DNA from: Pterois miles
Taxonomy: Eukaryota > Chordata > Actinopteri > Perciformes > Scorpaenidae
NCBI GenBank assembly: GCA_947000775.1
Contig: CAMQGK010000056.1
Location: 3,499,001-3,563,000, forward strand
Length of the DNA stretch: 64,000 nt
Reading direction: 5' to 3'
Shown in pieces: positions 45,231-56,860 of the stretch. Under the pieces are notes generated by a model. The model was not told where the DNA came from. It did not search any database and saw only the letters and a program-made list of their open reading frames with translations. Position 1 is the stretch's first letter, and each line of letters starts with the position of its first letter. A program made the translations under genes and the position numbers.

Positions 45231-45924
45231 ATGGGATCATGTATCATATGGGACCATGGTTCATATGGATCATGTATCACATGGGTCATGAATCATATGG
45301 ATCATGGATCATATGGATCACATGGATCATGGATCACATGGATCATATGGATCATGGATCATATGGGATCATGGATCACATGGATCACATGGATCACATG
45401 GATCATGGATCACATGGATCATGGATCATATGGGATCATGGATCATATGGATCATGGATCATATGGATCACATGGATCATGGATCATATGGATCATGTGG
45501 ATCATATGGGATCATGGATCACATGGATCATGGATCATATGGCTCATATGGGATCATGGATCACATGGATGATGGATCATATGGGATCATGGATCATATG
45601 GATCATGGATCATGGATCATATGGATCACATGGATCATGGATCACATGGATCATATGGATCATGGATCATATGGGATCATGGATCACATGGATCACATGG
45701 ATCATGGATCATATGGGATCATGGATCATATGGATCATATGGATCATATGGATCACATGGATCATATGGATCACATGGATCATGGATCATATGGATCATG
45801 TGGATCATATGGGATCATGGATCACATGGATCATGGATCATATGGCTCATATGGGATCATGGATCACATGGATGATGGATCATATGGGATCATGGATCAT
45901 ATGGATCATGGATCATGGATCATG
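45231..45924. repeat. ATGGATCAY minisatellite with 303-bp higher-order repeat
   Basis: Built from 7-9-base words GGATCAT, ATGGATCAC and ATGGATCAT, with occasional extra G (ATGGGATCAT). Distinctive variants recur exactly 303 bases apart: GGCTCATATG at 45541 and 45844, and GATCATGTGG at 45491 and 45794. All forward frames stay open as Met-Asp-His and Gly-Ser-type repeats; none is supported as a gene. The array ends 26 bases before the first CRE-like site. Confidence 0.95.
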
Positions 45925-45939
45925 GTTATCTGCCTGGTA

Positions 45940-46330
45940 CTCAGATGTTGTGACGTCGAGCACGCTATTTGACGTCACCGTGGGAGTGTTCCACCATCGG
46001 GAGAAATGAACGGTCATCAACACAATCCTCTCAGCGCCCATGTAAGTTCAAGCCAGCAAAACACACATTTTGCGAAGCGGTCTATGAATGAAATGCGTTT
46101 CTATATGCTGTTATCCGATGTGAACAAGGCTTACGGTTGATCGACGTTGTTTATCCCGTTGTCGCTGGCCGCCTGGCGGGCTGCCCTGTGTGTCTGCCTG
46201 TAGCGAGCCATGGCTGGAGCCGGAGCGATGTTTTTTAGCTAGTCTAGCCAGCCTGCTAACTGACAGCCTGAGAGGACCACAGGCGGCGAGTAAGCGCCTG
46301 TTTTTACACCCAGGTTAGTCTGGATGGGCG
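45940..46330 (+). promoter_or_regulatory. tmcc1: probable tmcc1 promoter and first non-coding exon
   Basis: CRE-like TGACGTCG (45951-45958) and the full palindrome TGACGTCA (45970-45977) lie 19 bases apart. A CpG-richer stretch follows to about 46300. A strong donor GCGCCCAT|GTAAGT at 46041/46042 could end a first leader exon. Assignment to tmcc1 rests on it being the next plus-strand gene. Confidence 0.45.
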
Positions 46331-46887
46331 ATGTTAAGTGTAGTTACATGTGAGTGACGACGAAAAGCGAATTGATGCTTATGCTTTGTAAAGGTTTAAC
46401 ATAGGAGACAACACCCAGGCCGGTTCAGTGATATTACAGCAGAAACTGGACGAGCTGACTGAACAATTTTGACTTTGTCCTCAGTTAAAGTGGCTGTTAT
46501 TACCAAATGTAAAGAGGGGACTCTGTGCAAACCTGAGAACTGCAGGACTTGAATAGGCCACAGTGAAATATAAGACTCCTAGGTGTGATTAAGGAGCCCT
46601 GGTGGGAGTATGTGACAGATGGCTACCCAATACCTCCACTCCACAGACTCGATTCACCCGGTGTGTTGGAGCTTTTCACACCTGCGAGGGCCGTTTCATG
46701 GTGCTATTGTCAGTTCGACAGGATTTATCATCGATTTCTATGAAACAGAAATACATTTTTAATGGATAACTATGTGGACAAGAGTTGATAATGCCATAGA
46801 CGGATGCCTCAATATTTAGGACTCAATATCTTTATCAATAATGTGACATTTGGGTGCCAGTTGGCACTTTATTACAATAGTAGTTAA

Positions 46888-47418
46888 CATTTCATTTTAC
46901 AGGTCCTCAATTTCATGGTAATTTAATGAGGTGATAATTAGCAAGTAACCTATTTGAAAAATCTTTTTATAATTACTGCCAAATTACCCCAATATTTATC
47001 TCAAAAAGTAATTTAAAATCATCATTTAATCATTATATGTAATGATTAAATTCTGTTTATATATTTTATATAGATATATAGATATAGATATTGATATATT
47101 ATGATAATATTATGATGAAATAGCATATAATGGTTAAAATAGGGCTCTTAGGCTTGAGAAGTGGCTGCTCTTCATCGGAGGTGGATGAACCTGGTAGCTA
47201 ATGTCATGATTCAGGGAGTTTTTAAATACATTTAAAATAAGCTATTTGATAATTGTTATCTACAGTATTTACCAGCAGACATGGAAAGAAAGCATGTCAA
47301 TTTACTTTGTTATATATTACTGGTTATTTGGAAATAGTGGAATATAATATCAGAGGTTACTTACTAAGTATCACATATTTACCATGAAATGCGCAGATCT
47401 GTAAAATGAAGTGTTATC
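46888..47418. repeat. MITE with inverted ends, copy 2
   Basis: CATTTCATTTTACAGGTCCT and GCCAAATTACCCCAATATTT at the left; TTTACCATGAAATGCGCAGA and TGTAAAATGAAGTGTTA at the right. Same family as 3236-3842. Probably in the first tmcc1 intron. Confidence 0.55.
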
Positions 47419-47984
47419 CAGTATTTACAATGTAGATGGTCAAACAGGTAGTGATTAATTGTATCATTGTAATGGCATCTATTGCTAAGCGACTGTACAG
47501 CAACCAGTCGGAGTCAAGTCATTTGAACAGATGTACCACAGTAATTTACTGGAATGAACTGGAAAGTTTACATGGTGGCCACAATTCAGTAATGCTGAGT
47601 AGTGAAGTTGAATGTAATAGCACAAGACTGTATAGATTATAGGGGTGTAGGAAATTATCAAAAATATTGAATATTGTAATATTTTGTTTTGTGTTGCTGT
47701 ATCAGTTCTTGTATTGGCTGTGTTGATTTTTGATTAATAGCTTACATGCAAATATTGACTAAGTCAAAGTAGTGCTATAATGTTGGATGTTATACAGGGA
47801 CTGATACAGGGACTTCTCAGATTTTTTTGCATATGATGGTGTTCTTTATACTAGTTTTCAGTTTTCCTAAAATTAGATTAAAAACAATCAGTATTACAAT
47901 ATATGACAATATATTGAATCGTAACCCTTATACCATAATACACATCATATCGCCAAATTCTTGGCAAAACACATCCCTAATAGA

Positions 47985-48545
47985 TATATAGACAGACAGA
48001 TGTACTTTATTGATCCCAAATCAGTAAATTATTGTATTACAGCAGCAGGTTATATAGGCATTGTACAGGAACAGTAAATACACAGTAAACATAAACACTA
48101 GATATAAATATCTATAGAATACACAATTTAAACAATATATCAGAATACACTATAAATATACCACAGTAGTACAACCAACATAGAAAATATAAACATGTGA
48201 TATATACTGTATACATTAGCAAAGTGATCATTATTAGTAGCTTTAACAGTAATGTGAGATAACTTCTGTTGGTAAACAGATGCAAGTATATTTGTTCTCA
48301 GCATACATCATTTGTAAAGCTTTGTCTGCCATTTAACAAAACCTGTTACCCATCCATTAGGAAAAAAATGATAAAAAAATATTGTATTACAGCAGTAGAT
48401 TATATAGGCATTACACAGGAACAATACACACACAGTAAATGTCAACACTAGATATAAATATCTATAGAATACACAATATAAAAATACATTAGAATACAAT
48501 ATAAATATAGGCTACCAGTTCACTAAAACTAACAGAAAATATTAA
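47985..48545. repeat. duplicated LINE-like 3' segment
   Basis: TGTACTTTATTGATCCCAAA opens a segment with ATTGTATTACAGCAGCAGGT and ACTAGATATAAATATCTATA. The second half repeats near 48378-48480 with ATTGTATTACAGCAGTAGAT and the identical ACTAGATATAAATATCTATA. No coding sequence was found. Confidence 0.5.
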
Positions 48546-48559
48546 ATATAAATATGTGA

Positions 48560-49943
48560 TAACATAATATATACACCGGTAAAGTAATAATATTTAGTAA
48601 CAAATATTGAAGTGTTGCCATCCATAAGAAATAAAAATCCAAAACAACACAAAATGCTTAATATGATAAAAGGTTTAAATGCTGTGGTTGTGATAAACCG
48701 CTGATAGCTGTTACACAATGCTAAATTTTCAGTACACAGATCCTGACGTCTCTACACATACAGTAACGTAACACTGCGACCCCGCCCCGCACAGCAGCAC
48801 CGGTGTGCTCTGTAAAGGAAAACTAACACCCCCCGGTGCACCACGTTAGCCTGTCCTGCTAGCTACAAGAGGAGCAGACAAGCCATCAAAACGGGGTCAA
48901 CGATGTATCCGGACCATATCTACCGAAACGGTTAGCACCACCCGACAATAAAACGATTAACTACATTGATGTTTTCAGCAAATATGGCCTACATGTGAGT
49001 GTTTTAAAGGCCAGGCCTACGACCGTTGGTTAGCGAGCTGCTACTTTCATCCTCTGCTTATCTCTAGCTAACGTTAAACCGTTGGGCTCAGACTATTTTC
49101 AGTAACTTATTAACGTTACTCATAAATACAGCCCAGTGTTTGTGTACTTTATCACTCCACTTGCTTTTTAATTTTTAAACATACGCGTGTACTACTGTTA
49201 CCCTACATGTAATGACACCGAATGCACCTGTAACCTATTGAGCCATTTAATTAACTAAGCTAAGCTGCAAGGTGACAGTAAGCTCCCTAACGTTGGCGTG
49301 TTTTAATGAAAGTTTGTGTAATAGTGTAAAGAAACGGAAACTTTATTGTACTACTGATGGGGTGGAGATGATCTCATCGGGATGCATGTATATCGGCGTA
49401 TTCATGAAGACAGTACATTGACGAGTACATTGTTGTTTACCGTTTGCTGTTATTGTTATGTTTATTTTATCTCAGTCGTGGCTCTATAAGACAGAAAAAA
49501 TGGTTCATGTCCTGTAGATACAGTATACCCAAGGGGCTATTCGGCACTATTAATTAACATTACACAATTAATGAACTCAAACGCCTTGGAGGCCTGTGCT
49601 GTACATAATTAAAATACATGTTTTCATTTTTCCATTTAAATGATGAAGCCGCAGACTTGCAGGCTATAACTGGGGGCAGAATAAGTCCACAACCACCTGA
49701 ATAGCCAGACTCTAATAGGTTATATTATTGCCTTATAAAGTTGTTATGGTTAACATATTTGTGAACAGTTATCTAATTACACACCCAGCAGACACAAATA
49801 TGTACTGGGGACTGGTATTTCTGAGCACTAATGAATGTTTTGGTCTGTGCTAACTCTGTATACATGATACTTAACCTCTGCATTTAATCCATCCTAAGCA
49901 TGTTAGGACCAGTGGGCGGCTGTAAACTGTAAAAAATACTAAA
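48560..49943. other. intron or intergenic, GC-richer patch at 48775-49090
   Basis: 48775-49090 is CpG-richer (GACCCCGCCCCGCACAGCAG, CACCCCCCGGTGCACCACGT) and could be an alternative promoter or leader exon of tmcc1. AAACG|GTTAGC near 48930 is a weak donor. The rest shows nothing recognisable. Confidence 0.3.
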
Positions 49944-51051
49944 TAGGGCTGTCAATCCATTAAAAATGTTTAATCGTATGATTGTCCATAGTTAATCATT
50001 ATTAATCGCATATTAAGCACTTTTTTAATCAGTTCAAAATACACCTTAAAGGGAGATTTGTCAAATATTTAATTCAAATATGATCGCTTTATGCAAATGT
50101 ATGTATATAATTATTATTGTAAATCTATTAACAACACAAAACAATGACAAACATTGTCCAGAAACCCTCACAGGTACTGCATGTAGCATAAAAACTAAAT
50201 AAAATCATAACATGGCAAACTGAAGCCCAACAGGCAACAACAGCTGTCAGTGTGTCAGTGTGCTGACTTAACTATTGGTGCCTTCAAATGTGGTCGTGTT
50301 TACTGTGTTCATGAAAAGAGCCCATGAACGCCCCCCTCATGTTGTATTCATGACCTTGTAAGTCGAAAGTTGCTGAAATCTCCGTCTTATGACGTTTGTT
50401 GACGTTGTGAGAAAAGGGAGACACCCGTGGAAGTTCATTTTTTCAGTGCATAATAAGTGAATAGATTGTAATTTTAGTTGTATATTGTTTCTCTTCATAA
50501 TTTTATATTTTCAGTGACCTCTCTTTCTCCTCTCATGCATTTACATTTACTCCGTTATTGTACCCACTTGCTAGCTTGCTAAATTGTTAGCCTCTTGTAG
50601 CTTCTAGATGCCGACAGTATTGTTATTATTGCCGTTACCTAGCAGCAGTGTTCTAACAAGTTTATCAGTTTCATTTGAAGTCACCATATGATTTGCCCCA
50701 AACAACATGATTATCATAAAGTGGGCATGTCTGTAAAGGGGGAGAATCATGGGTACCCATAGAACCCATTTTCATTCACATATCTTGAAGTCAGAGGTCA
50801 AGAGAACTCTATGAAAATGGCCATGGTAGTTTCTCTTCGCCAGAATTTAGCACAAGTTTGGAGCATTATTTAGCCTCTTTCCCGACAGGCTAGTATGGCA
50901 TTGTACCAGTGGATTGCTTAGGTTTTCTGGTTTCATATGAGTCCGCCTCAACCTAAAAATCGCAAGTTGCATTAAGGTGTTAAACAAATTAGTGGCATTA
51001 AAATGAATTTGTGTTAACATGTCATTGCGTTAACATTGACATACATACCCT
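49944..51051. mobile_element. interspersed DNA-transposon-like element
   Basis: The left end TAGGGCTGTCAATCCATTAA is partly mirrored by the right end, whose complement is TAGGGTATGTATGTCAATGT. The interior (GGGTACCCATAGAACCCATT, CACATATCTTGAAGTCAGAG) is shared with 19319-19500. No transposase frame was found. Confidence 0.5.
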
Positions 51052-51060
51052 ACAACAACT

Positions 51061-51155
51061 TTTACTGCTACTACTACTACTGCTACTACTGCTACAACAA
51101 CAACTACTACTACTACTACTACTACTACTAATAATAATAATAATGATGATGAAGT
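51061..51155. repeat. (ACT)n / (AAT)n trinucleotide repeat
   Basis: TACTACTACTACTGCTACTA passes through (CAA)n and (CTA)n to (ATA)n and (ATG)n. Confidence 0.9.
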
Positions 51156-51840
51156 GGCAATGATCACCTTCATAATTATGGTTTTAGCTTCCAAGATGTT
51201 TTACTGTGTTTGTCAGCTAATGGCTAACCTCTGATTGCTGCGAACGATAACTTCACAATATCAAGGTGGTTGCAGGTTTTGGCTTTTATCAGTCAGAGAG
51301 ATTGAATGCATTCAGCTTATATTGCAGATAGTTATTTCGACTCCATACAATCTATGATAGTTCTGTTTTACAATATACTGTATATTCATGAAGTGATACA
51401 AAACCATTGGTATCAAATGGGACGGATGGATTCTTAAAATAACATCTGACGTGAAGCCTGACGGTGTAAATATCTGACAGATCAATGACGATAACTATTG
51501 TCCTGATTTTCCACTCTCCTCTTTCTGCGTATTTTGACGATTCATATTTTCAACTTATTTAGTCTGAGGTAGACAGGCCCAGCAATCAAGTATTATACAG
51601 AGAATTCTTGCCCAAATTTTCATGTAAAATAATTAATCATTACTGATACAGGTTATCACAGATAACTTTTATGCTGTAGTATTTCAATAGACTACTCTGT
51701 CTGAAGACTTTTTCTAATTACATTTTACTAAATTGAGATGTTGTTTTTGTGTCTGAAGTTGTCAATATCAAAATGTGAAAATTCCCTTCATAACCAAGCC
51801 TTTCTTATGCTGTCTTAACTTCTTTTTTTTTTCTTTGCAG

Positions 51841-52015
51841 CATGTGATTTTTCTAAATGTCCACGGAAACAGCTGACTAAAGTTTGACAGCTATCCCACT
51901 AGCTTTCAAGTTGTGACAATTTCCCAGAAGAAGCAGTGCTGGAAATTTGTTTGGATTAAGCCTTTTCTTATGCTAATAAATCGGCAAAATCATCTGCTGA
52001 TGACCACATCTGAAG
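51841..52015 (+). other. tmcc1: probable non-coding leader exon of tmcc1
   Basis: Bounded by a very strong acceptor (CTTTTTTTTTTCTTTGCAG ending 51840) and a donor (CATCTGAAG|GTATGG at 52015/52016). The 175-base interval has no frame joining the tmcc1 start. Together with 55877-55920 (acceptor TTCATTTAG, donor GATG|GTAAGC) it looks like a 5' UTR exon series. Confidence 0.4.
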
Positions 52016-55000
52016 GTATGGTTATCTGCACTTGGACTCTTGCTGAGCTTTGTGTATCTCTGTCATAACTAATGATAATTGTTTTTGACGACTGTTGCTA
52101 TTGCTATATACTGTATGTACATGTGTGTGTGTACGCACGCGTGTGTATACTGTATATATACAGTAGATATGTATGAGTATGTTATTTATTCTTAAAAGAA
52201 AGCCAAAGCATGGAGGCCTTCTTGATTTCAAAGGGTGTAAAATATACAGTGGGCCTACAATCTCAGCATTCCATTCATTTATGTGAAGAAAAGTAAAAGT
52301 CTGGATTATTATTTACGATATAAACTTAAAAAGTACACAGTTAATACAGCCAAAGAGCGAATGGAACAATGGCCAAATGTCAGGGAGAAGAAAACACAAA
52401 TTAGTCAAAGCAATAAGATTAGTAAGCCTATTAAGTAGGTATTATTGTTAAAAATAGAAAAAAACATAATACAGAGAATTATATTTTTGAAGTGGTTATT
52501 TTAGAAAAAATAACAGGAAAACTCACTGATACAATATTCATAGGAAATAAACTGGTCAAAATTGATCTAAAATGCTTGTCTTACACACACTTCCTGTAGC
52601 AGTTGTGTTCACCATGTGGGTTAACTGTACAGTTTATCAGTTGTTCTGTACGGTTATTGTTATGCATTGAACATAGTGTTAAATAGCCATAAAATAAGTC
52701 ACTTAGTCAGGGGTTTTCAGTTTACTCAATGATAGAAAAGGGGTCCTTTAAGGAAAAGGGTTGGGAACCACTAGTCTACATGGATTTTCTCCCACTATTC
52801 ACTCAGTATACAAGGTCCTTGAACAAAATGTAATGTAATGTAAATGTAATGTGGAGTTTCATTCCATTTTAAATATTCAATCTAAACATGAGTACATTGT
52901 TTTTTTTTGTAAACACAATCTGAAACTAAAGAGTACTAATCTTAAGTGATCTGTGCAGATGCAGGAACCTCTACTGTAGCAATGACCCAAGAGGACACAT
53001 TTCTCCCACATCAAAATTGGAAGTAAAAGCTTAAATGCTGCTAGATATGCACAGCATTCTGTGGATGGTGTGACCTTGGAGCACTGCATGTACAGAGAGT
53101 GATAGGCAAATGTTGGCTGACCCACTTTGAAGAGAACACTTTGCCCTTAGCCTAGAGGAGTCGGACGTCATTGTAATTTCATTGTAGATGAGGGATATAG
53201 TTCCATATCTGTGTGGCCTGTCTGGTCCTATGTCTTGTCTTGAGTTTCTACTGCAGTATGTCGCACTGAGTCACTGAATGGCTGTGTTGCTTGCCTATGA
53301 TCAGTGATTCAGGATAAGAAAATGTGGTGGAAGATTAACTGTTTTTCTGATTGGAGGCATTCATAGATCAAGCTCAGGTGTATAGTTTATATATAATAAC
53401 TGATAGCTGTAACATTATGGCATGTACAGTATATCAAAGAGCCAGGTGTGCACCTATTCCTGGCATCAGTGAGTTGCTGCATATTAGGGTGACTATTTTC
53501 ATTAGCATTTAATCTGCAAATTATTTTCTAGATTGATCATTTAGTCTATAAAATGTAAGAACGTAGTGAAAACTATCCATCCCAGTTTCTTAAAGTCCAA
53601 AGTGATGTCTTGTTTTGTCATTACAAAACCCAATTTAATATGATACAAAACAGAGAAGAGCAGGAAATATCCATATTTGAGAGGCTTAAAATGGCATTTT
53701 CTGCTATATTTTGCATGATAAATTATTTTAACGATTAATCAATTATGAAAACAGTATAATTATTATAGTTTTATGAAGTCAACTAATCATGCAGCTGTAA
53801 TGCTTATGCAAACCTTCTCTCAGAGTGTAGACGTCTGGTTTAACACAATGTGTAACATAACTATCGCTGTTACTATTATGATGTTAACTTATGCTTGAGT
53901 GAATGCAGTTACTAATAACATGTTCATACTTTGAAGAGTGTTGACCTTTAGAGGGAGCGCTTCATGCAGATAATCTATTGATGTTTTCATTTGTTTTGAG
54001 TGAAATTAGCCATGGCAGTTAGTGGAAAGTAATACAATCTAAAATGAAAGCTGCATTTTGATCAGCAAGACTTGGTAAGGGTACTCTTTTCATTGTTGTA
54101 CTCTTCACTACCACCTACCCTTTAGCAGAGTGCTTTCTTATCCAACACTGCAGATCTAACAGCAGGACCAGCAGTAATGAGTCACTGTGTATCACTAATG
54201 GAGCATTTCATAGGGTTTTTGGTGCTAGATTGTGCTGCTGGCTTGTTAAGTGATACTTTGTGCTGACTCATGGAATCATTTTTTCCATTTGTCTGCAAAG
54301 TAATCCATGTACCATAGCCAGACCCGTCACTTTAGGCTTTGGATATTTCCTTGAGAGAAACATGCTTCTTCTCACTAGTATGCCTTGTAAAACGGCCTGT
54401 CTGGGTGCTCGAAGACTAAAGGAGGGTACATCACAAACTCACTGCTGAAACTGTAGAAATGAAATACATCCTGGTCTTTATGAAAAGCACAAGAGCTGCA
54501 CTGTTAGTAATGAGTGTAATTCAGGCATATTTAAGTAATTGTGATTCAAGCATGTAGAGGCATAGCAGAACCAGATTAGCTGCATATGTTTCTATCTGTA
54601 GGACTTAGCTTGCAAGATCATTAAAAAAATGAATTCCTATATTAATAAATGTGCAATTCTTTACATTTTAATGCAGAGGAATTTATACTGTAGTAGCCAA
54701 AAACAAAACAGTGGCTGAAGAATATTTTGGCCTTGAACTAGATAGTTGCAAATAAGTACTGTACAAAAAAAATCTTTTTTAAGCCAATGTCCCTAAGAAA
54801 TAATAAAAGAAATATTTAAAGGTACAGTGTGTAGGATTTAGCAGCATCAGGTGGTGTGGTTGCAGATTGCAACCAACTGAGTATCCCTCCACTCACTCCA
54901 CCCTTTCCAAGACTGCGGTAACGTGAGCCACCTAGTGCAGAATCGTGGTAACGCCTTTGCCTCGCTCAGAGGCTGTGCTTACTATAATAACACTACTTTA

Positions 55001-55876
55001 GGAGCAACAGAAGTCAGACCGCGGTTGGCGGTGCCACGGTTTTACACTCTGTGTGTTACTGCATCATGTTACCGCAGTTTCTTAAGTGTGTCTGAGAACT
55101 GACATAAGAAATGAAAAAGTCTCTCTGGAGCCAGTGTTTGGTTTGTCCATTCTGGGCTACCGTGGGTGGACCCTGTGACGAGGACCTGCTCCCTACGTAG
55201 ATATGAAGAACTCATTGTAGGCTAACGAACCCACAGCAATTCTTAGTTTCAGGTGATCACACACTAAGGAAAAAATAGTTATGAATATTATATTTCATTT
55301 CTGCTAATAGATCCCCCGAAATTATTCACACTGTTCCTTTAAGGGCAGCGTGCACATTTGGTAGCTCGTTGGCCTGGGAGATACGAAGGACAGGAAGTCT
55401 CTCTCTCAGGCTAATAGTGCTACAGATGAGTTGTGCAGTGACAGCTCCTTTGAGCAGCGCTCATGCCATGTTTACTGTTTATTGCTAAGTACAACTATTA
55501 TTACTACATGAACAGTGTCTAGAGCTTCTGTCATGTTAATGTTGTCATGTCATGTATGCTGTAATGGTCAATAGTTGCCATCATAACATAACAAGGCTCA
55601 TCGTGCATCGACTCACTGCTGGCTCTTAAGGTTTTAAACAAAGGTCCATTAGATCGTTGACAATTTCATCTGGTCAGCATGTTTGAAGCTTTTAAGTCTC
55701 TCATCTGGTGTAGCGCCCCTTTACGTATCCATCATTATCAGTTAGTTGAAGGTTTGTGTTCAGGTCTGTTTATTTCTGTGTGATGCTACAGTATGCCTAT
55801 TTTTGAACCTTTTCCTTTTCTGTTGTATGGAGCATATTATTCATTTTTTTTTTTGTTTCTATTTCTGTTCATTTAG
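52016..55876 (+). other. presumed tmcc1 leader intron, no coding exon seen
   Basis: AT-rich, with a decayed MITE near 53485-53800 (TTTTCATTAGCATTTAATCT, AACGATTAATCAATTATGAA) and the element at 54817-55345. No conserved coding signature. Confidence 0.35.
54817..55345 (+). repeat. interspersed MITE-like element
   Basis: AAAGGTACAGTGTGTAGGAT at the left and ATTATTCACACTGTTCCTTT at the right are inverted relatives. GTGGTTGCAGATTGCAACCA is shared with 40480-40725. Non-coding. Confidence 0.6.
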
Positions 55877-55920
55877 CCGATCCTGAGTTGTGAGTCAGTA
55901 GAGGAGAAGCTGGGCTGATG
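55877..55920 (+). other. tmcc1: possible second leader exon of tmcc1
   Basis: 44 bases between acceptor CTGTTCATTTAG and donor GGGCTGATG|GTAAGC. Contains stops in relation to the tmcc1 frame, so it would be 5' UTR. Confidence 0.3.
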
Positions 55921-56860
55921 GTAAGCTTTCTGTCACACTATCTCACCTCCTCTCTGGCTTTCTTTCTCACTCTCTCATTATATGTTGGTAAACCAAATGG
56001 TTTTTATGTAATCTGTCATCTAAGAGCCAAAGTCTACAGGATTTAGCCTTGTTATAAAATGAGATGCCAAGAGGAGACGTCCGTGGATCGTTGAACACCT
56101 TAATCAGATGAGAGCTGGATAATAATCACTGTTCATTTAGAATTTCATTTACATTTTATCACACTGTATTCTCTTTGTTAGCATCATCCAAGCACTCTCT
56201 ATTATGTTGATTATTAATTTCCATAATGAATACTTTCTGAAATGTAATTATGCAACATTTGTACACTCATGCTTGAATATGCAGAAATAAACAATAGAAA
56301 GTGATTTCAGAAACAGCCTCAGGCTTTGACCTTCAACATGTGCAATATAAGAAACTCTGACATTTCAGAAACTGTTCTCAAAGCTTATTTATTTTGTAGA
56401 CTTTGTGTTTTTGCATTACCGGGTTGGCACTGTCAGACATGCCACATGCTGTTAAGCTAAAATAGATACCACTGTTTTCAATCAGCAGAGAGAAAATATA
56501 TTTTTTTTTAAATCATGAATTGTTTTTGACAAAATGAACAAAAACCTTATGTTGAACTGCCAAAAAGTGGTTATGTCTGTGTCAACCTGCACCTTAAGTT
56601 GCTTTATGTTTTATATTCTGCTGCTTATTGTGTTCATCACTCACTGCTGCATGTCATAATCCATTTTATTTTCCTTTTTGTGGTAGACAAGCATGACATT
56701 GAGCCAAGCCACAGATGCATGTCCACTCAAAAGGCCCAACTGAGCGCCGTCCCCTCTGCTTCCCGGCTTCAACCAGTCGCTCAGAGGGGGGGTGTCGACG
56801 GGGCGTAGCTAGTCCCCTGCACCCCCGAGTAGAACCCCACTGTGAAACTGGAGGTCTCTG

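Noticed and set aside
45231..46009. Long Met-Asp-His/Gly-Ser frames (up to 256 codons) at 45.2-46.0 kb
   Set aside because: Pure by-product of a minisatellite with unit lengths near multiples of three; no splice or start context and no family match.
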